Assembly (NCBI RefSeq): GCF_965661665.1
Contig: NZ_CBFIEO010000013.1
Location: 30,864-94,863 of the forward strand
Source of the DNA: Cognatiyoonia sp965661665
GTDB lineage: Bacteria; Pseudomonadota; Alphaproteobacteria; Rhodobacterales; Rhodobacteraceae
Length of the DNA stretch: 64,000 nt
Direction: 5' to 3'
Part shown: positions 36,373 through 45,518 of the stretch, one piece after another
Numbering within the stretch: position 1 is the first letter of the stretch
Layout: each line of letters begins with the position of its first letter
Made by a program: the position numbers and the translations under genes
The notes under the pieces: generated by a model
Told to the model about the DNA's origin: nothing
Databases searched by the model: none
The model's input: only the letters and a program-made list of their open reading frames with translations

Positions 36373-37047
36373 ATGTTTGATTGGGGACGTGGCGCGTTGA
36401 TCGCCGCAAGTTTGATGGTCGCTGCTGTTGCGCCAACGTTTGTTACGGCTAACGAAGTCTTGGAAAGCCGCCTGTCGGCCTTGCTTGGTCAGGAGCGAAG
36501 CGCTTTGCAAGTTGTGCCAGATACACGTTTGGCAACGCTCACCTCGGTGCCCTTGCCAGAGGACCGTGGGGTGGTGACATCGCCGGTATCCATTGACTAC
36601 TCCAATGCATTCCTCGCAGGGCTCCCGCCCGCTACAGGCGGTGCGCAATGGCGCTGCTTGGCTGAGGCGCTTTATTTTGAAGCACGGGGAGAATCCACCA
36701 AAGGTATCTTTGCTGTTGGTGAAGTGATCTTGAACCGTGTGGACAGCGCTGCTTATCCAAACAGCCTGTGCGGCGTGATCAATCAAGGGACTGGCCGCAA
36801 GTATCAGTGCCAGTTTACGTACACCTGTGATGGCCACGCCGAAACAATCCGCGAGCCGCGCGCGTTTAGCAAAGTGGGAAAAGTCGCACGTCTTTTGATC
36901 GACGGTGCCCCACGTGAGTTGACCGCTGGTGCCACGCATTATCACACGAAAGGGGTCAATCCGTCTTGGGCGCGCCGTTTCCCGCGGACTGCAACCATCG
37001 GGTTCCACTACTTCTATCGTCAGCCGACACGTTCTGCGTCAAACTGA
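36373..37047 (+). CDS. SleB-family cell wall hydrolase
   Basis: The 224-residue protein has a signal peptide-like start (hydrophobic about 9-23, then TANE) and a Hydrolase_2/SleB domain in the C-terminal half: CLAEALYFEARGESTKGIFA, VILNRVDSAAYPNSLCGVI, CQFTYTCDG and a late FPRTATIGFHYFYR. SleB-like enzymes cleave peptidoglycan, probably as lytic transglycosylases. The Glu in the first motif is the likely catalytic acid. It acts outside the inner membrane. Confidence 0.87.
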   Translation: MFDWGRGALIAASLMVAAVAPTFVTANEVLESRLSALLGQERSALQVVPDTRLATLTSVPLPEDRGVVTSPVSIDYSNAFLAGLPPATGGAQWRCLAEALYFEARGESTKGIFAVGEVILNRVDSAAYPNSLCGVINQGTGRKYQCQFTYTCDGHAETIREPRAFSKVGKVARLLIDGAPRELTAGATHYHTKGVNPSWARRFPRTATIGFHYFYRQPTRSASN

Positions 37048-37144
37048 CGTTTCAGTCGCAAACATGCGCGATCCTGCCGTCCCTTTCGCTTGTGAGGGGC
37101 GGGCCACTGGCGTATCGAATGTCAGATGATGAATCGTGGACGCC

Positions 37145-38065
37145 ATGACTGACGATATTCGCCTTGCCTTTGCGCATCCGGCCGAACGGGCCGCTGCCAG
37201 CACTGACATCCCTTATGACCGTATTTCCCTGCGGGATTATATCGTAGAGGTTGAAATTGGTGCGTTTCAGCAGGAGCGTGGCAAGCTTCAAAGGGTGAAG
37301 TTCAATGTCGTGGTAGAGGTTTTGCCCGACCAAGGCCCCATTGACGACGATGTGGACCGGATTCTGTCCTATGACAAAGTGATCGAAGCGATTGGGATCG
37401 AGCTTGAGGCGGAGCGGATCAATCTGCTTGAAACCCTTGCGGCGCGTGTGGCGGAGCGGGTTCTGCTCGAGCCGATGGCGGAGCGGGTGTTTGTCCGCAT
37501 TGAAAAGCTGGATCGGGGGCCGTTTGCCCTTGGGGTGGAGATTGTCCGCTCTAGCGACGGCAGCAAGCCAGCGGGTCAGGACCATATAGAGACCCCGCAT
37601 CCGCGGGTCGTCTATCTGTCCAATGAGGCGCTAGTGTCCGGCAATTTGACCTCATGGATTGATGATTTTTCAAAAGACGATGCGCCTGTCATCCTATGCG
37701 TTGGGGCGGGGGAGTTACCAGTCATTCAAACGGGTCATGCCATGACCCAGCGCCGCATCGATTTGCTGGCGATTGAGCAAAACGCTTGGCTCGTTGGGGC
37801 CAAAGATCATCGTTGCAAGGTTGTCGCCACACGAACAGAACTCGATTGGGCAATGAAAAACGGCCAGATTTGCGTCTGGGCCCCGTCGAAAATCGTTCTG
37901 GACGCGGTGGATGGCCCCTCGGCCAGTCCGCGCGATGCGCTGGCGCTGGTCAGTTGGTTCGCGGCGGAGATGGAAGCCAAAGAGCTGGTAGTGATTGGCG
38001 ATGATGCGCCTGCCTCAGACGTACCGACACGCACGATTGCCGTGACTGGAGCATCCAACGGATGA
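37145..38065 (+). CDS. folB: Dihydroneopterin aldolase FolB fused to an extra C-terminal domain
   Basis: The 306-residue protein is twice the usual FolB length. Residues about 25-135 are FolB: LRDYIVEVEIGAFQQERGK, SYDKVIEAI, NLLETLAARVAERVL and VRIEKLDRG. The remaining 165 residues look like a degenerate amino-acid-kinase-type fold: HPRVVYLSNEALVSG, then WAPSKIVLDAVDGPSASPRD and LVSWFAAEMEAKELVVIGDD, resembling the late motifs of that superfamily. The FolB part splits dihydroneopterin in folate synthesis. Its stop overlaps the folP start (ATGA). The C-terminal role is unknown. An alternative GTG start lies at 37136. Confidence 0.85.
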   Translation: MTDDIRLAFAHPAERAAASTDIPYDRISLRDYIVEVEIGAFQQERGKLQRVKFNVVVEVLPDQGPIDDDVDRILSYDKVIEAIGIELEAERINLLETLAARVAERVLLEPMAERVFVRIEKLDRGPFALGVEIVRSSDGSKPAGQDHIETPHPRVVYLSNEALVSGNLTSWIDDFSKDDAPVILCVGAGELPVIQTGHAMTQRRIDLLAIEQNAWLVGAKDHRCKVVATRTELDWAMKNGQICVWAPSKIVLDAVDGPSASPRDALALVSWFAAEMEAKELVVIGDDAPASDVPTRTIAVTGASNG

Positions 38066-39081
38066 CGGTCTATGCCCGCCCTATTGTTATGGACGATGCG
38101 GTGCGCCCTGATGGGGCCGTCCCGCTGGCAGAGGGGTGGTGTTGGTTTGAAAATGTGGAGCTTTTGTCACGCGATGCGCCCGCGCAGGTGATCGCAGCAA
38201 AGGAGCTGCCTTTGGATGTTCTGGATCGGCTGACCCAACCGCGAGGGAGCATTGCGACGCTGGCCATGGGTGCGCCGCAGGTCATGGGAATTTTGAACGT
38301 GACGCCGGATAGCTTCTCCGACGGTGGAAAGCATAATGCCGTTGACGCTGCCGTTGCCCGCGCTTTGCAGATGGTGAAAGAAGGCGCGGCGCTGATCGAC
38401 GTTGGCGGCGAAAGCACGCGACCTGGGGCGGCTTTCGTCCCAGAGGACGAGGAATTGCAGCGGGTGGTTGGCCCAATCTCCTCCCTCCGTCAGGCCAGTG
38501 ATGTGCCCATTTCCATCGACACACGGAAGTCGGTGGTAGCCACAAAAGCGCTTGGGGCCGGGGCATCTATGCTCAATGACGTCTCCGCTTTCACATTCAA
38601 CGCAGATATGCCGGTCGTCGCCGCGGAATCTGACGCCCCAATTTGCATCATGCACGCGCTTGGCGATCCCAAAACGATGCAAGACGCGCCGACCTACGAC
38701 AATGTGTTGCTCGACATCTATGATTTTCTGGCGGAGCGGATCGAGGTTGCTGTCGCAGCAGGCGTTGCGCGGGATCGGATTGTCGTTGATCCAGGGATCG
38801 GGTTTGGAAAGACGCAAGAGCATAATCTGACACTGCTCAGAAACATCTCACTTTTTCATGGTCTGGGATGTCCGATCTTGCTGGGGGCATCGCGCAAGCG
38901 GTTTATTGGGGCCATCGGCAACGCGCCTGATGCCAGTGACCGGCTCGGCGGGTCTGTGTCGGTTGCGCTTTTTGCGCTTCGGCAGGGGGTGCAAATTCTG
39001 CGCGTCCACGATACATTTGCCACCAAGCAGGCGATTGACCTGCATATGGCAATGATCGGGGCACCGGGGTATGGCGCGTAA
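38062..39081 (+). CDS. folP: Dihydropteroate synthase with an N-terminal extension
   Basis: The 339-residue protein has the DHPS signatures MGILNVTPDSFSDGG (about 74-88), VGGESTRPGA, DVPISIDTRKS, NDVSAF and GFGKTQEHN, then GASRKRFIG. It joins p-aminobenzoate to the pterin. About 70 residues precede the first motif, more than in E. coli FolP; that extension has no recognised domain. It overlaps folB by 4 bases and glmM by 11, so the three are one transcription unit. Confidence 0.95.
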   Translation: MTVYARPIVMDDAVRPDGAVPLAEGWCWFENVELLSRDAPAQVIAAKELPLDVLDRLTQPRGSIATLAMGAPQVMGILNVTPDSFSDGGKHNAVDAAVARALQMVKEGAALIDVGGESTRPGAAFVPEDEELQRVVGPISSLRQASDVPISIDTRKSVVATKALGAGASMLNDVSAFTFNADMPVVAAESDAPICIMHALGDPKTMQDAPTYDNVLLDIYDFLAERIEVAVAAGVARDRIVVDPGIGFGKTQEHNLTLLRNISLFHGLGCPILLGASRKRFIGAIGNAPDASDRLGGSVSVALFALRQGVQILRVHDTFATKQAIDLHMAMIGAPGYGA

Positions 39082-40414
39082 ATTTTTTGGTACTGATGGC
39101 GTTCGGGGCACAGCGAACACCTTTCCGATGACGGCAGAGATAGCGCTAAAGATTGGCGCTGCGGCTGGGCGATATTTCCGCAATGATGGCTCAAACGGAC
39201 ATCGTGTTGTGATCGGCAAAGACACGCGGTTATCGGGCTATATGTTTGAAAATGCGCTGACTGCGGGCTTGACGAGCACTGGGATGAATGTGCTGCTGCT
39301 AGGGCCTGTCCCAACACCTGCGGTCGGTCTTTTGACCACATCCATGCGCGCGGATGTGGGCATCATGATCTCGGCCAGCCACAATCCGCACCATGACAAC
39401 GGCATCAAGTTCTTCGGTCCAGATGGGTTCAAATTGAGCGACGACGTGGAGATGGAGATTGAACGCCTGATCGCGAGCAAGATTGAACCGGAGCAAGCTG
39501 AAAACATTGGACGTGCGAAGCGGATCGACGATGGGCGGTTCCGTTATGCGGAACGGGTGAAGTCGACGGTTCCGTCTGGCCTTACGCTCAATGGTCTGAA
39601 GGTTGTGATCGATTGCGCGAATGGCGCGGCGTATAAAGCAGCGCCCGAAATCCTGTGGGAGCTTGGCGCGACTGTCATTCCGGTGGGCGTTGAACCAAAC
39701 GGCTACAACATTAATGAAAATTGTGGCTCGACCCATACAGACAACGCGGCCGCGGCCGTCGTTGCGCATGGGGCTGATGTGGGCATTTGCCTTGATGGGG
39801 ATGCAGACCGCGTGATGATCCTTGATGAGAAGGGGGATGTGGCTGACGGCGATCAAATCATGGCGCTCATGGCGACCCGCTGGGCGGCGCAAGGCCGCTT
39901 GGGCGGCAGCACATTGGTGGCCACGGTGATGTCGAACCTTGGGCTTGAGCGCCACATGTCCTCTAACGGGTTACGATTGAAGCGGACAGGTGTCGGCGAC
40001 CGCTATGTGGTCGAAGCGATGCGGAGCGGGGGCTACAACCTTGGTGGGGAGCAGTCGGGTCATATCGTGATGACCGATTACGCTACTACGGGGGACGGTT
40101 TGCTCGCCGGTCTTCAATTCCTCTGCGCGATTGTGGAGACGGGGCAAAAAGCCAGCGCGCTGACCCGTCAGTTCGATACGGTCCCGCAGCTTTTGAAGAA
40201 CGTGCGGTATTCAGATGGCTCCGATCCGTTGAACGCGAAATCTGTGATGTCGAAAATTGCGAACAGTGAAGCCAAACTTGAAGGTAAAGGGCGGTTGCTG
40301 ATCCGAAAGTCGGGGACAGAACCCTTGGTCCGCGTGATGGCCGAATGCGAAGACCCTGATTTGTTGCTTGAAGTCGTGGATGGGATCGTGGCTGAGGTTG
40401 AATCAGCGGCCTAG
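39071..40414 (+). CDS. glmM: Phosphoglucosamine mutase
   Basis: The 447-residue enzyme starts ARKFFGTDGVRGTANTFPMT. It has the active Ser loop MISASHNPHHDNGIKFFG (Ser at about 101-103), the metal loop DGDADRVMILDE, the sugar-binding GGEQSGHIV and the late RKSGTEPLVRVM phosphate loop. It makes glucosamine-1-phosphate for UDP-GlcNAc and so for peptidoglycan and LPS. Its start overlaps folP by 11 bases. Confidence 0.97.
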   Translation: MARKFFGTDGVRGTANTFPMTAEIALKIGAAAGRYFRNDGSNGHRVVIGKDTRLSGYMFENALTAGLTSTGMNVLLLGPVPTPAVGLLTTSMRADVGIMISASHNPHHDNGIKFFGPDGFKLSDDVEMEIERLIASKIEPEQAENIGRAKRIDDGRFRYAERVKSTVPSGLTLNGLKVVIDCANGAAYKAAPEILWELGATVIPVGVEPNGYNINENCGSTHTDNAAAAVVAHGADVGICLDGDADRVMILDEKGDVADGDQIMALMATRWAAQGRLGGSTLVATVMSNLGLERHMSSNGLRLKRTGVGDRYVVEAMRSGGYNLGGEQSGHIVMTDYATTGDGLLAGLQFLCAIVETGQKASALTRQFDTVPQLLKNVRYSDGSDPLNAKSVMSKIANSEAKLEGKGRLLIRKSGTEPLVRVMAECEDPDLLLEVVDGIVAEVESAA

Positions 40415-40432
40415 ACGCGCCTCACGTGTTGA

Positions 40433-40455
40433 GGCCAGCGCGTGTCACGCTGGCC
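40433..40455 (+). terminator. Hairpin after glmM
   Basis: GGCCAGCG (40433-40440) pairs with CGCTGGCC (40448-40455) around a 7-base loop, 18 bases after the glmM stop. There is no T-run, so it would be a weak terminator. It lies between convergent genes and could serve both strands. Confidence 0.45.
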
Positions 40456-40542
40456 CCAAAGTTATCAAAACAGGAATGCGTCTGTTTCGAGGTTCAGAGT
40501 GTTGGTGTCAGACTGGCTGTTATAGCTCCGGTCGGACACAAA

Positions 40543-41805
40543 CTAGCTGCGGCTGTCGAGCTTGTTGCTCTCTACATCAAAGGTCCGGTCGATCCAGTAG
40601 CCTTTGAACGTCACCTGTTCGACGTCGGCCAAAGCTTTCAGCCCGTAGGTGTCGCTTTCCATATAGAGAACGCCATCGTCATGGAGATAGATGTCGTAGT
40701 CTAACACCTTCCCTTCGACGAACACTTCATCCTTGCCCGCGCAACCTGCAACGCGGTCTGTGCTAGTTGAGAGGTCGAAGTGATCGTCGCCGCCAAAGCC
40801 GTCGAGCGCGTCATTGCCTTGGCCATCGCGCAGTTTGTCCCCTGCGTCCGTGCCTAGCAAGAAGGCATCGGATCCGTAGTAATCGGACGTCATGCGGGAC
40901 ACATCGCTGACCCGTGTGATCCCGCGCAAAACGGGTGACAACGCCGCAATCACGACCGTCGGGTCGGTTTGGATTTCGTCGTAGAACGTGCTGTTCGCAA
41001 GGGTTGTGTAGGGTGTTTCGAACACCCCGCACACATGCGCAGCCCAACCGTTTGTCACGTTCAGAAGGCTGAAGATGCCAAGTGGGAACAGTGGGTTTGC
41101 ATAAACATCGTCGAATAAGACGATGTTGTCAGTGGAGCCTATGAAGGTTTTGTCGTCGTTAAAAACGACCTCATAGAGACCTGCGACAAGGCTTTCGTCC
41201 ACGTCACCGACCGCGCGGTAGGCAAATCCGAAATAGTTGGAGTCGGCATAAAAGCCGTTGCTGATTACGCCTGATTTGAAACTGAGGGCGTTGGTGACGG
41301 CGCCGCCCAAGCTGTATCCGGTCACGGTGATATCTGACCCAATGAGTCCATTGGCTTGCGCGAAACTGGCCTTCACATCCAGAATTCGCTCAAACCCAGA
41401 CATGATGCGCTGGTCCTCTAGATCGAGGTAGGCCAGCACGTCGCCAAAGTCGGACGTGCCCGCGAAAGCAACGCCGATTTCGGTTAGTTGGCCGTTCTCA
41501 AACTTGCCTGTGATCTTCACCTGCGCGCTTGAAGACGTTGCTGATGAATAGATACCAAGCCCATCGCAGAGCGAGGGATCAACATCCAATTCGGATGGCA
41601 ACAATTCGCGCCATCCAGACGGAAGGTCGAAGTTTGTGTCATAGTCAGAACCGCTGAACAATTTCACAACTCGATTGTCGACAAGCAGACTGATCCCACC
41701 AAAAGCGTTGATCTGACTTACACGCGCCAGTTGATACGCTTCGATGACATCCTCAGAGGCGCCTTGCCCCTTATAGTCGAAAATTGCCAGTTTCTTCTCT
41801 TGCAT
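40543..41805 (-). CDS. RTX-type secreted lipase-like protein
   Basis: The 420-residue protein has a lipase nucleophile elbow GYSLGG at residues 163-168 (Ser 165) in its first half, as in class 3/serralysin-linked lipases. Calcium-binding RTX-like repeats lie at about 318-343 (GTDAGDKLRDGQGNDALDGF). Only about two nonapeptide repeats are seen. There is no Sec signal, which fits type I secretion through a C-terminal signal; no type I exporter gene is in the window. Substrate unknown. Confidence 0.75.
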   Translation of the reverse strand: MQEKKLAIFDYKGQGASEDVIEAYQLARVSQINAFGGISLLVDNRVVKLFSGSDYDTNFDLPSGWRELLPSELDVDPSLCDGLGIYSSATSSSAQVKITGKFENGQLTEIGVAFAGTSDFGDVLAYLDLEDQRIMSGFERILDVKASFAQANGLIGSDITVTGYSLGGAVTNALSFKSGVISNGFYADSNYFGFAYRAVGDVDESLVAGLYEVVFNDDKTFIGSTDNIVLFDDVYANPLFPLGIFSLLNVTNGWAAHVCGVFETPYTTLANSTFYDEIQTDPTVVIAALSPVLRGITRVSDVSRMTSDYYGSDAFLLGTDAGDKLRDGQGNDALDGFGGDDHFDLSTSTDRVAGCAGKDEVFVEGKVLDYDIYLHDDGVLYMESDTYGLKALADVEQVTFKGYWIDRTFDVESNKLDSRS

Positions 41806-42020
41806 GTAATTTTATTGCGCAAAAGCTTGCGGGCCGAAATTGATGTGGCAACAGCTACGACAGAGTGACGCCACGTCGCTGACTTTACGTAAGCCAATGG
41901 AAAAAGTTGAAAAGAGAAACGGTCTGCCGGCCTTTCGCAGCAAATGACTAAGAATTAGTCAAACTGACTGCACCTTTGGAGACTGTGCGAGATATTTCTT
42001 GGGCGCGGGTTTGGTCTGGA

Positions 42021-42962
42021 TTACCGCTTGCTCTGAAACAAGCGCGCCAAACTAAACCATTGGCTGATTGCGAGGCCGAACAGGATGAGCGCCAAAGCCG
42101 CGAAAAATCTCAGCGGCAAGACTTCGTTTAGAACCCATGCGCCGAATAGCATGGACCAAACGGGCACTTGGTAATTCACCAAGGTCATGAAGACACTGCC
42201 GGCAGATCGAATGACTGAGACGCGCAGCAGTGCCGCGAGCGCGGTGGGAAAAAATCCAAGGAAAAGGATGGCGAGGCTGGATCGCGGATCGCTCCACATT
42301 GGGAAGCCTTCGATGATTAGCATCAGCGGGATCAAAGCGACTGAACCAACGATCAGCGTCCATGCGGCCAAGGCGAGCGGGTCCATCGGCGGAAAATTTC
42401 GCGTCAGGATGCTGGAGACTGCGTAGGACATAGCTGCCAAGAGGCAGGCAATCTGGCCCAATGGCTCCAACCCTTCACCAATGCGCAGCACGCCGGGGCC
42501 GATAAGAACTGTCGCGCCGATAAAACCAAGGCAGACACCAAGCGCTTTGCGCAGGTTGAGCGGCTCATCCGAAAAGACGTGGGCGAGCGGAAGTACGAAA
42601 AGGGGAAGCGCGGCCATTGAGATACCAGCAAAGGCAGAAGGCACATATTGCTGGCCCCAACTGAGCAGGGAAAATGGCAGCGCCGTGTTCATCAGACCCA
42701 TCACGATCATCAGCCTCAACGGGCGTCCGGACAAAGAGGGTAAGGGTTTGCGCAAAAGCCTCAACGTCACCACCAACGCGACCGCCCCAAGCGTGGTTCG
42801 GGCGCAGGCGACGGTAAAGGGTCCGTATCCTTCAAGCGCGATGCTCACGACCATAAATGTCCCACCCCAAATGACACCAAGGGCAAGGATACTGATCCAG
42901 TTCGCGAAAGTTGGGGTCGACGTCATAGCGCGTTTCGACCACGCCAACTGAACGTTGTCCAT
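42021..42962 (-). CDS. EamA/DMT-family membrane transporter
   Basis: The 313-residue protein has about ten membrane segments in two EamA repeats, starting near ISILALGVIWGGTFMVVSIAL. VNYQVPVWSMLFGAWVLNEVL in the second repeat is typical. The substrate is unknown. The start may be ATG 42962 or ATG 42926 (MTSTPTFANW); neither has a strong ribosome site. It is unrelated in position to the other DMT gene at 22.3 kb. Confidence 0.85.
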   Translation of the reverse strand: MDNVQLAWSKRAMTSTPTFANWISILALGVIWGGTFMVVSIALEGYGPFTVACARTTLGAVALVVTLRLLRKPLPSLSGRPLRLMIVMGLMNTALPFSLLSWGQQYVPSAFAGISMAALPLFVLPLAHVFSDEPLNLRKALGVCLGFIGATVLIGPGVLRIGEGLEPLGQIACLLAAMSYAVSSILTRNFPPMDPLALAAWTLIVGSVALIPLMLIIEGFPMWSDPRSSLAILFLGFFPTALAALLRVSVIRSAGSVFMTLVNYQVPVWSMLFGAWVLNEVLPLRFFAALALILFGLAISQWFSLARLFQSKR

Positions 42963-43123
42963 ATCAGATTTGGGCGCCCGCCTGATTCATTAAGCGTTCG
43001 AATATTGGGTGTAGAGACCTCTCAAGAAAGACAGTTGGCTCGGAATGCACCCTTAGCCTATGGAACTTTTGCGCGCCTTTTCGGTTGTAACCACAACAGA
43101 TTGAACCATTCGGAGCACGAGAT

Positions 43124-43276
43124 ATGACCTTTGAGACGCTTGTATTTGTTTTACCACTCTTCATTCTTTTGGCAGTTGCCGCTTTCGCTCTTTGGAGCCG
43201 TCATCGGACCAAAAAAGAAATGCGGCGTTACACGCACGAAAAATCCAGCCTTGCAAAGGACGGGCCTGGCCCGTAG
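43124..43276 (+). CDS. Small single-span membrane protein, 50 residues
   Basis: A GGAG site (43111-43114) precedes ATG 43124. The product starts MTFETLVFVLPLFILLAVAA, one clear membrane helix, followed by a basic cytoplasmic tail (RHRTKKEMRRYTHEK). The stop is just before a strong bidirectional terminator. No family recognised. The hydrophobic-then-basic layout is like that of many small stress or complex-accessory membrane proteins, but function is unknown. Confidence 0.5.
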   Translation: MTFETLVFVLPLFILLAVAAFALWSRHRTKKEMRRYTHEKSSLAKDGPGP

Positions 43277-43297
43277 CCGCTTCGGTAAGGTTCCACA

Positions 43298-43328
43298 AAA
43301 AAGGCGGGCAACTCGGGCCCGCCTTTTT
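43298..43328. terminator. Bidirectional terminator before ilvC
   Basis: AAAAAGGCGGGC (43298-43309) and GCCCGCCTTTTT (43317-43328) form a 12-bp stem around a 7-base loop, with flanking A and T runs on the two strands. It serves the small plus-strand gene and ilvC on the minus strand. Confidence 0.85.
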
Positions 43329-43345
43329 CGATTAGATCTAAGTGA

Positions 43346-44368
43346 TCAGTTCTTTTCTTTGTCGACCATCTTGCCTTCTGAAATCCAAGGCATCATCGCA
43401 CGCAGCTTGGCGCCGACGATCTCGATCTCGTGCTCGTCGTTGGCACGGCGGGACGCTTTGATCGTCGGTTGAGATACGGCGTTTTCTAGCATGAAGTCGC
43501 GGACGAACTTACCGGTCTGGATGTCGGACAGAACTTCTTTCATCGCTTTCTTTGTCTGCTCGTATGGCAAGATGCGTGGGCCGGAGACGTACTGACCATA
43601 TTCCGCCGTGTTGGAGATGGAGTAGTCCATGTTCGCGATGCCGCCTTCGTAGATCAGGTCCACGATCAGCTTGGTTTCGTGCAGGCATTCGAAATAGGCC
43701 ATCTCTGGCTCGTAGCCGGCTTCAACCAACGTCTCAAAGCCGCAGCGGATGAGTTCAACGATACCGCCGCAAAGAACAGCCTGCTCACCGAAGAGGTCGG
43801 TTTCGCATTCCTGACGGAAGTTGGTTTCGATGATGCCGGAGCGGCCGCCACCGATGGCGGAGCAGTAGGAGAGGCCGATCTCTTGCGCTTTGCCAGATGC
43901 GTCGGTGTGAACCGCGATCAGGCAGGGTACTCCACCACCTTTGGTGAATTCGCCGCGCACGGTGTGGCCCGGACCCTTTGGCGCCATCATGATGACGTCG
44001 ACGCCTTCTTTTGGCTCGATCAGACCAAAGTGCACGTTCAGGCCGTGGGCGAACGCGATTGCGGAGCCTGGCTTGATGTTGTCGTGGACGTATTTCTTAT
44101 ATGTTTCCGCCTGAAGCTCATCAGGCATTGTGAACATGATGACGTCGCACCATGCAGCGGCTTCGGCGATGCCCATAACAGTCAACCCCTCAGCTTCTGC
44201 TTTCTTGGCAGAAGGGGAGCCCTCGCGCAGTGCAACGGCGAGGTTCTTCGCGCCGGAATCGCGCAGGTTTAAAGCATGAGCGTGGCCTTGGGAGCCGTAG
44301 CCGAGGATTGCGACCTTTTTGTCCTTGATCAGGTTAACGTCGCAGTCGCGGTCATAGAAAACGCGCAT
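43346..44368 (-). CDS. ilvC: Ketol-acid reductoisomerase
   Basis: The 340-residue class I enzyme starts MRVFYDRDCDVNLIKDKKVA and has the NADPH loop GYGSQGHAHALNLRDSG. It also has MMAPKGPGHTVRGEF and the metal-site region LFGEQAVLCGG...EAGYEPEMAYFECLHE. It makes the branched-chain keto-acid precursors of valine, leucine and isoleucine. A TTTGGAG site precedes the ATG. It diverges from two Lrp-type regulators, which may sense its pathway products. Confidence 0.97.
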   Translation of the reverse strand: MRVFYDRDCDVNLIKDKKVAILGYGSQGHAHALNLRDSGAKNLAVALREGSPSAKKAEAEGLTVMGIAEAAAWCDVIMFTMPDELQAETYKKYVHDNIKPGSAIAFAHGLNVHFGLIEPKEGVDVIMMAPKGPGHTVRGEFTKGGGVPCLIAVHTDASGKAQEIGLSYCSAIGGGRSGIIETNFRQECETDLFGEQAVLCGGIVELIRCGFETLVEAGYEPEMAYFECLHETKLIVDLIYEGGIANMDYSISNTAEYGQYVSGPRILPYEQTKKAMKEVLSDIQTGKFVRDFMLENAVSQPTIKASRRANDEHEIEIVGAKLRAMMPWISEGKMVDKEKN

Positions 44369-44486
44369 ATCAAATCTCCAAAGATGGTTTCTGCCGGGGT
44401 TATGAGGTATGATTGGCGGATTTACGATATTGGATTTGAGTGTTTTTGCTTAATTAAGAGAATTGTTATTCGTCGATAAATTAATT

Positions 44487-44954
44487 ATGATAAAAATCAT
44501 GCTTGATGACCTCTCTCGCGTGATTTTGCGCCATCTGCAATCAGACCCAACTTTTACGGTTCCCGAGTTGGCGGACTGCGTGCGCTTGTCGCCTGCGCAA
44601 GTCGCCCGACGTTTGGATAAATTGGCGGAGGAGGGAATCATCAAAGGACAGGAAGCACAGATCAATTGGGCGGCGCTGGGTTATGATGTGCAGGTCTCTT
44701 TGCGCATCACACTCGACAAAACAGCAAACCGCGCGTTCGATGATTTTCAAAGCGCCGCGCGGGACATTCCCGAGGTTTTGGAGATACAGACGTTTCTGGG
44801 GCGGGTCGATGTGCGGCTGTCTTTGGTGGCGCGTGACTTGCCGCATTATCAACAGGTCTACCGTGACCGCATCCTTACCTTGCCGCATATCGCCGATATC
44901 GAAGCCCTGATGACGGTCGCCAACGTCAAGCAGGATGAGGAGTTGCCGCTGTGA
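44487..44954 (+). CDS. Lrp/AsnC-family transcription regulator (first of a pair)
   Basis: The protein is about 155 residues. An AsnC helix-turn-helix comes first (LDDLSRVILRHLQSD, TVPELADCVRLSPAQVARRL), then the RAM ligand-binding domain (VSLRITLDKTANR...). Lrp-type proteins form octamers and sense amino acids. It could start at ATG 44487 or 44499; neither has a clear ribosome site. It overlaps the next regulator gene by 4 bases and diverges from ilvC. Confidence 0.86.
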   Translation: MIKIMLDDLSRVILRHLQSDPTFTVPELADCVRLSPAQVARRLDKLAEEGIIKGQEAQINWAALGYDVQVSLRITLDKTANRAFDDFQSAARDIPEVLEIQTFLGRVDVRLSLVARDLPHYQQVYRDRILTLPHIADIEALMTVANVKQDEELPL

Positions 44955-45403
44955 AACTGGACGACCTGGACCGCGATATTTTGCGGGCTTTATCGGCAGA
45001 TGCGTCTCAGTCGGCCAGCCATCTGGGGCGAAAGCTGAAGCTGTCCCAACCTGCGACGTGGCGGCGGATCAAGCGGTTGCAGGATGCAGGCATACTTGCG
45101 GGCAGGCGGCTTGTGCTCGATGCCGAAAAACTGGGGTTCGGCGTCACAGTTTTTCTCGGCGTCAAGCTCGCCACAAAAGGCCGCGTGAGCTTGGAGGATT
45201 TCGAACGTGCCGTGAGCGCGATCCCCGAAATCCAAACGGTTGAGCATGTGTTAGGTCTCTATGACTATCGCCTGCGCGTCGTGGCACGGGATTTGGCGGA
45301 TTTTGAGCGGGTTTTGCGCCGCCGGATCATGACTTTGCCAGGGGTGGGGGATGTGGAAGCCAACGTGCTTTTGAGTGAAGAAAGGCGTCCGGGGCCGATT
45401 TGA
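44951..45403 (+). CDS. Lrp/AsnC-family transcription regulator (second of a pair)
   Basis: The 150-residue protein begins at GTG 44951, overlapping the first regulator (GTGA). It has KLDDLDRDILRALSADASQS, SHLGRKLKLSQPATWRRIKR as the helix-turn-helix, then a RAM domain (VTVFLGVKLATKGRVSLEDF). The two genes are clearly co-translated. Together they probably control a nearby amino-acid gene, either ilvC across the divergent gap or the aminotransferase downstream. Confidence 0.9.
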   Translation: MKLDDLDRDILRALSADASQSASHLGRKLKLSQPATWRRIKRLQDAGILAGRRLVLDAEKLGFGVTVFLGVKLATKGRVSLEDFERAVSAIPEIQTVEHVLGLYDYRLRVVARDLADFERVLRRRIMTLPGVGDVEANVLLSEERRPGPI

Positions 45404-45518
45404 GCGCTATCGGAAATACGGTTTTCTCATGGTGCGGACTTGGTGCCATTGTATACCCAGATAGACTTTGATTTTCGCCCGTCTGAGGCTTAGCTGATGA
45501 CCAAACGGAGGAGTTATT

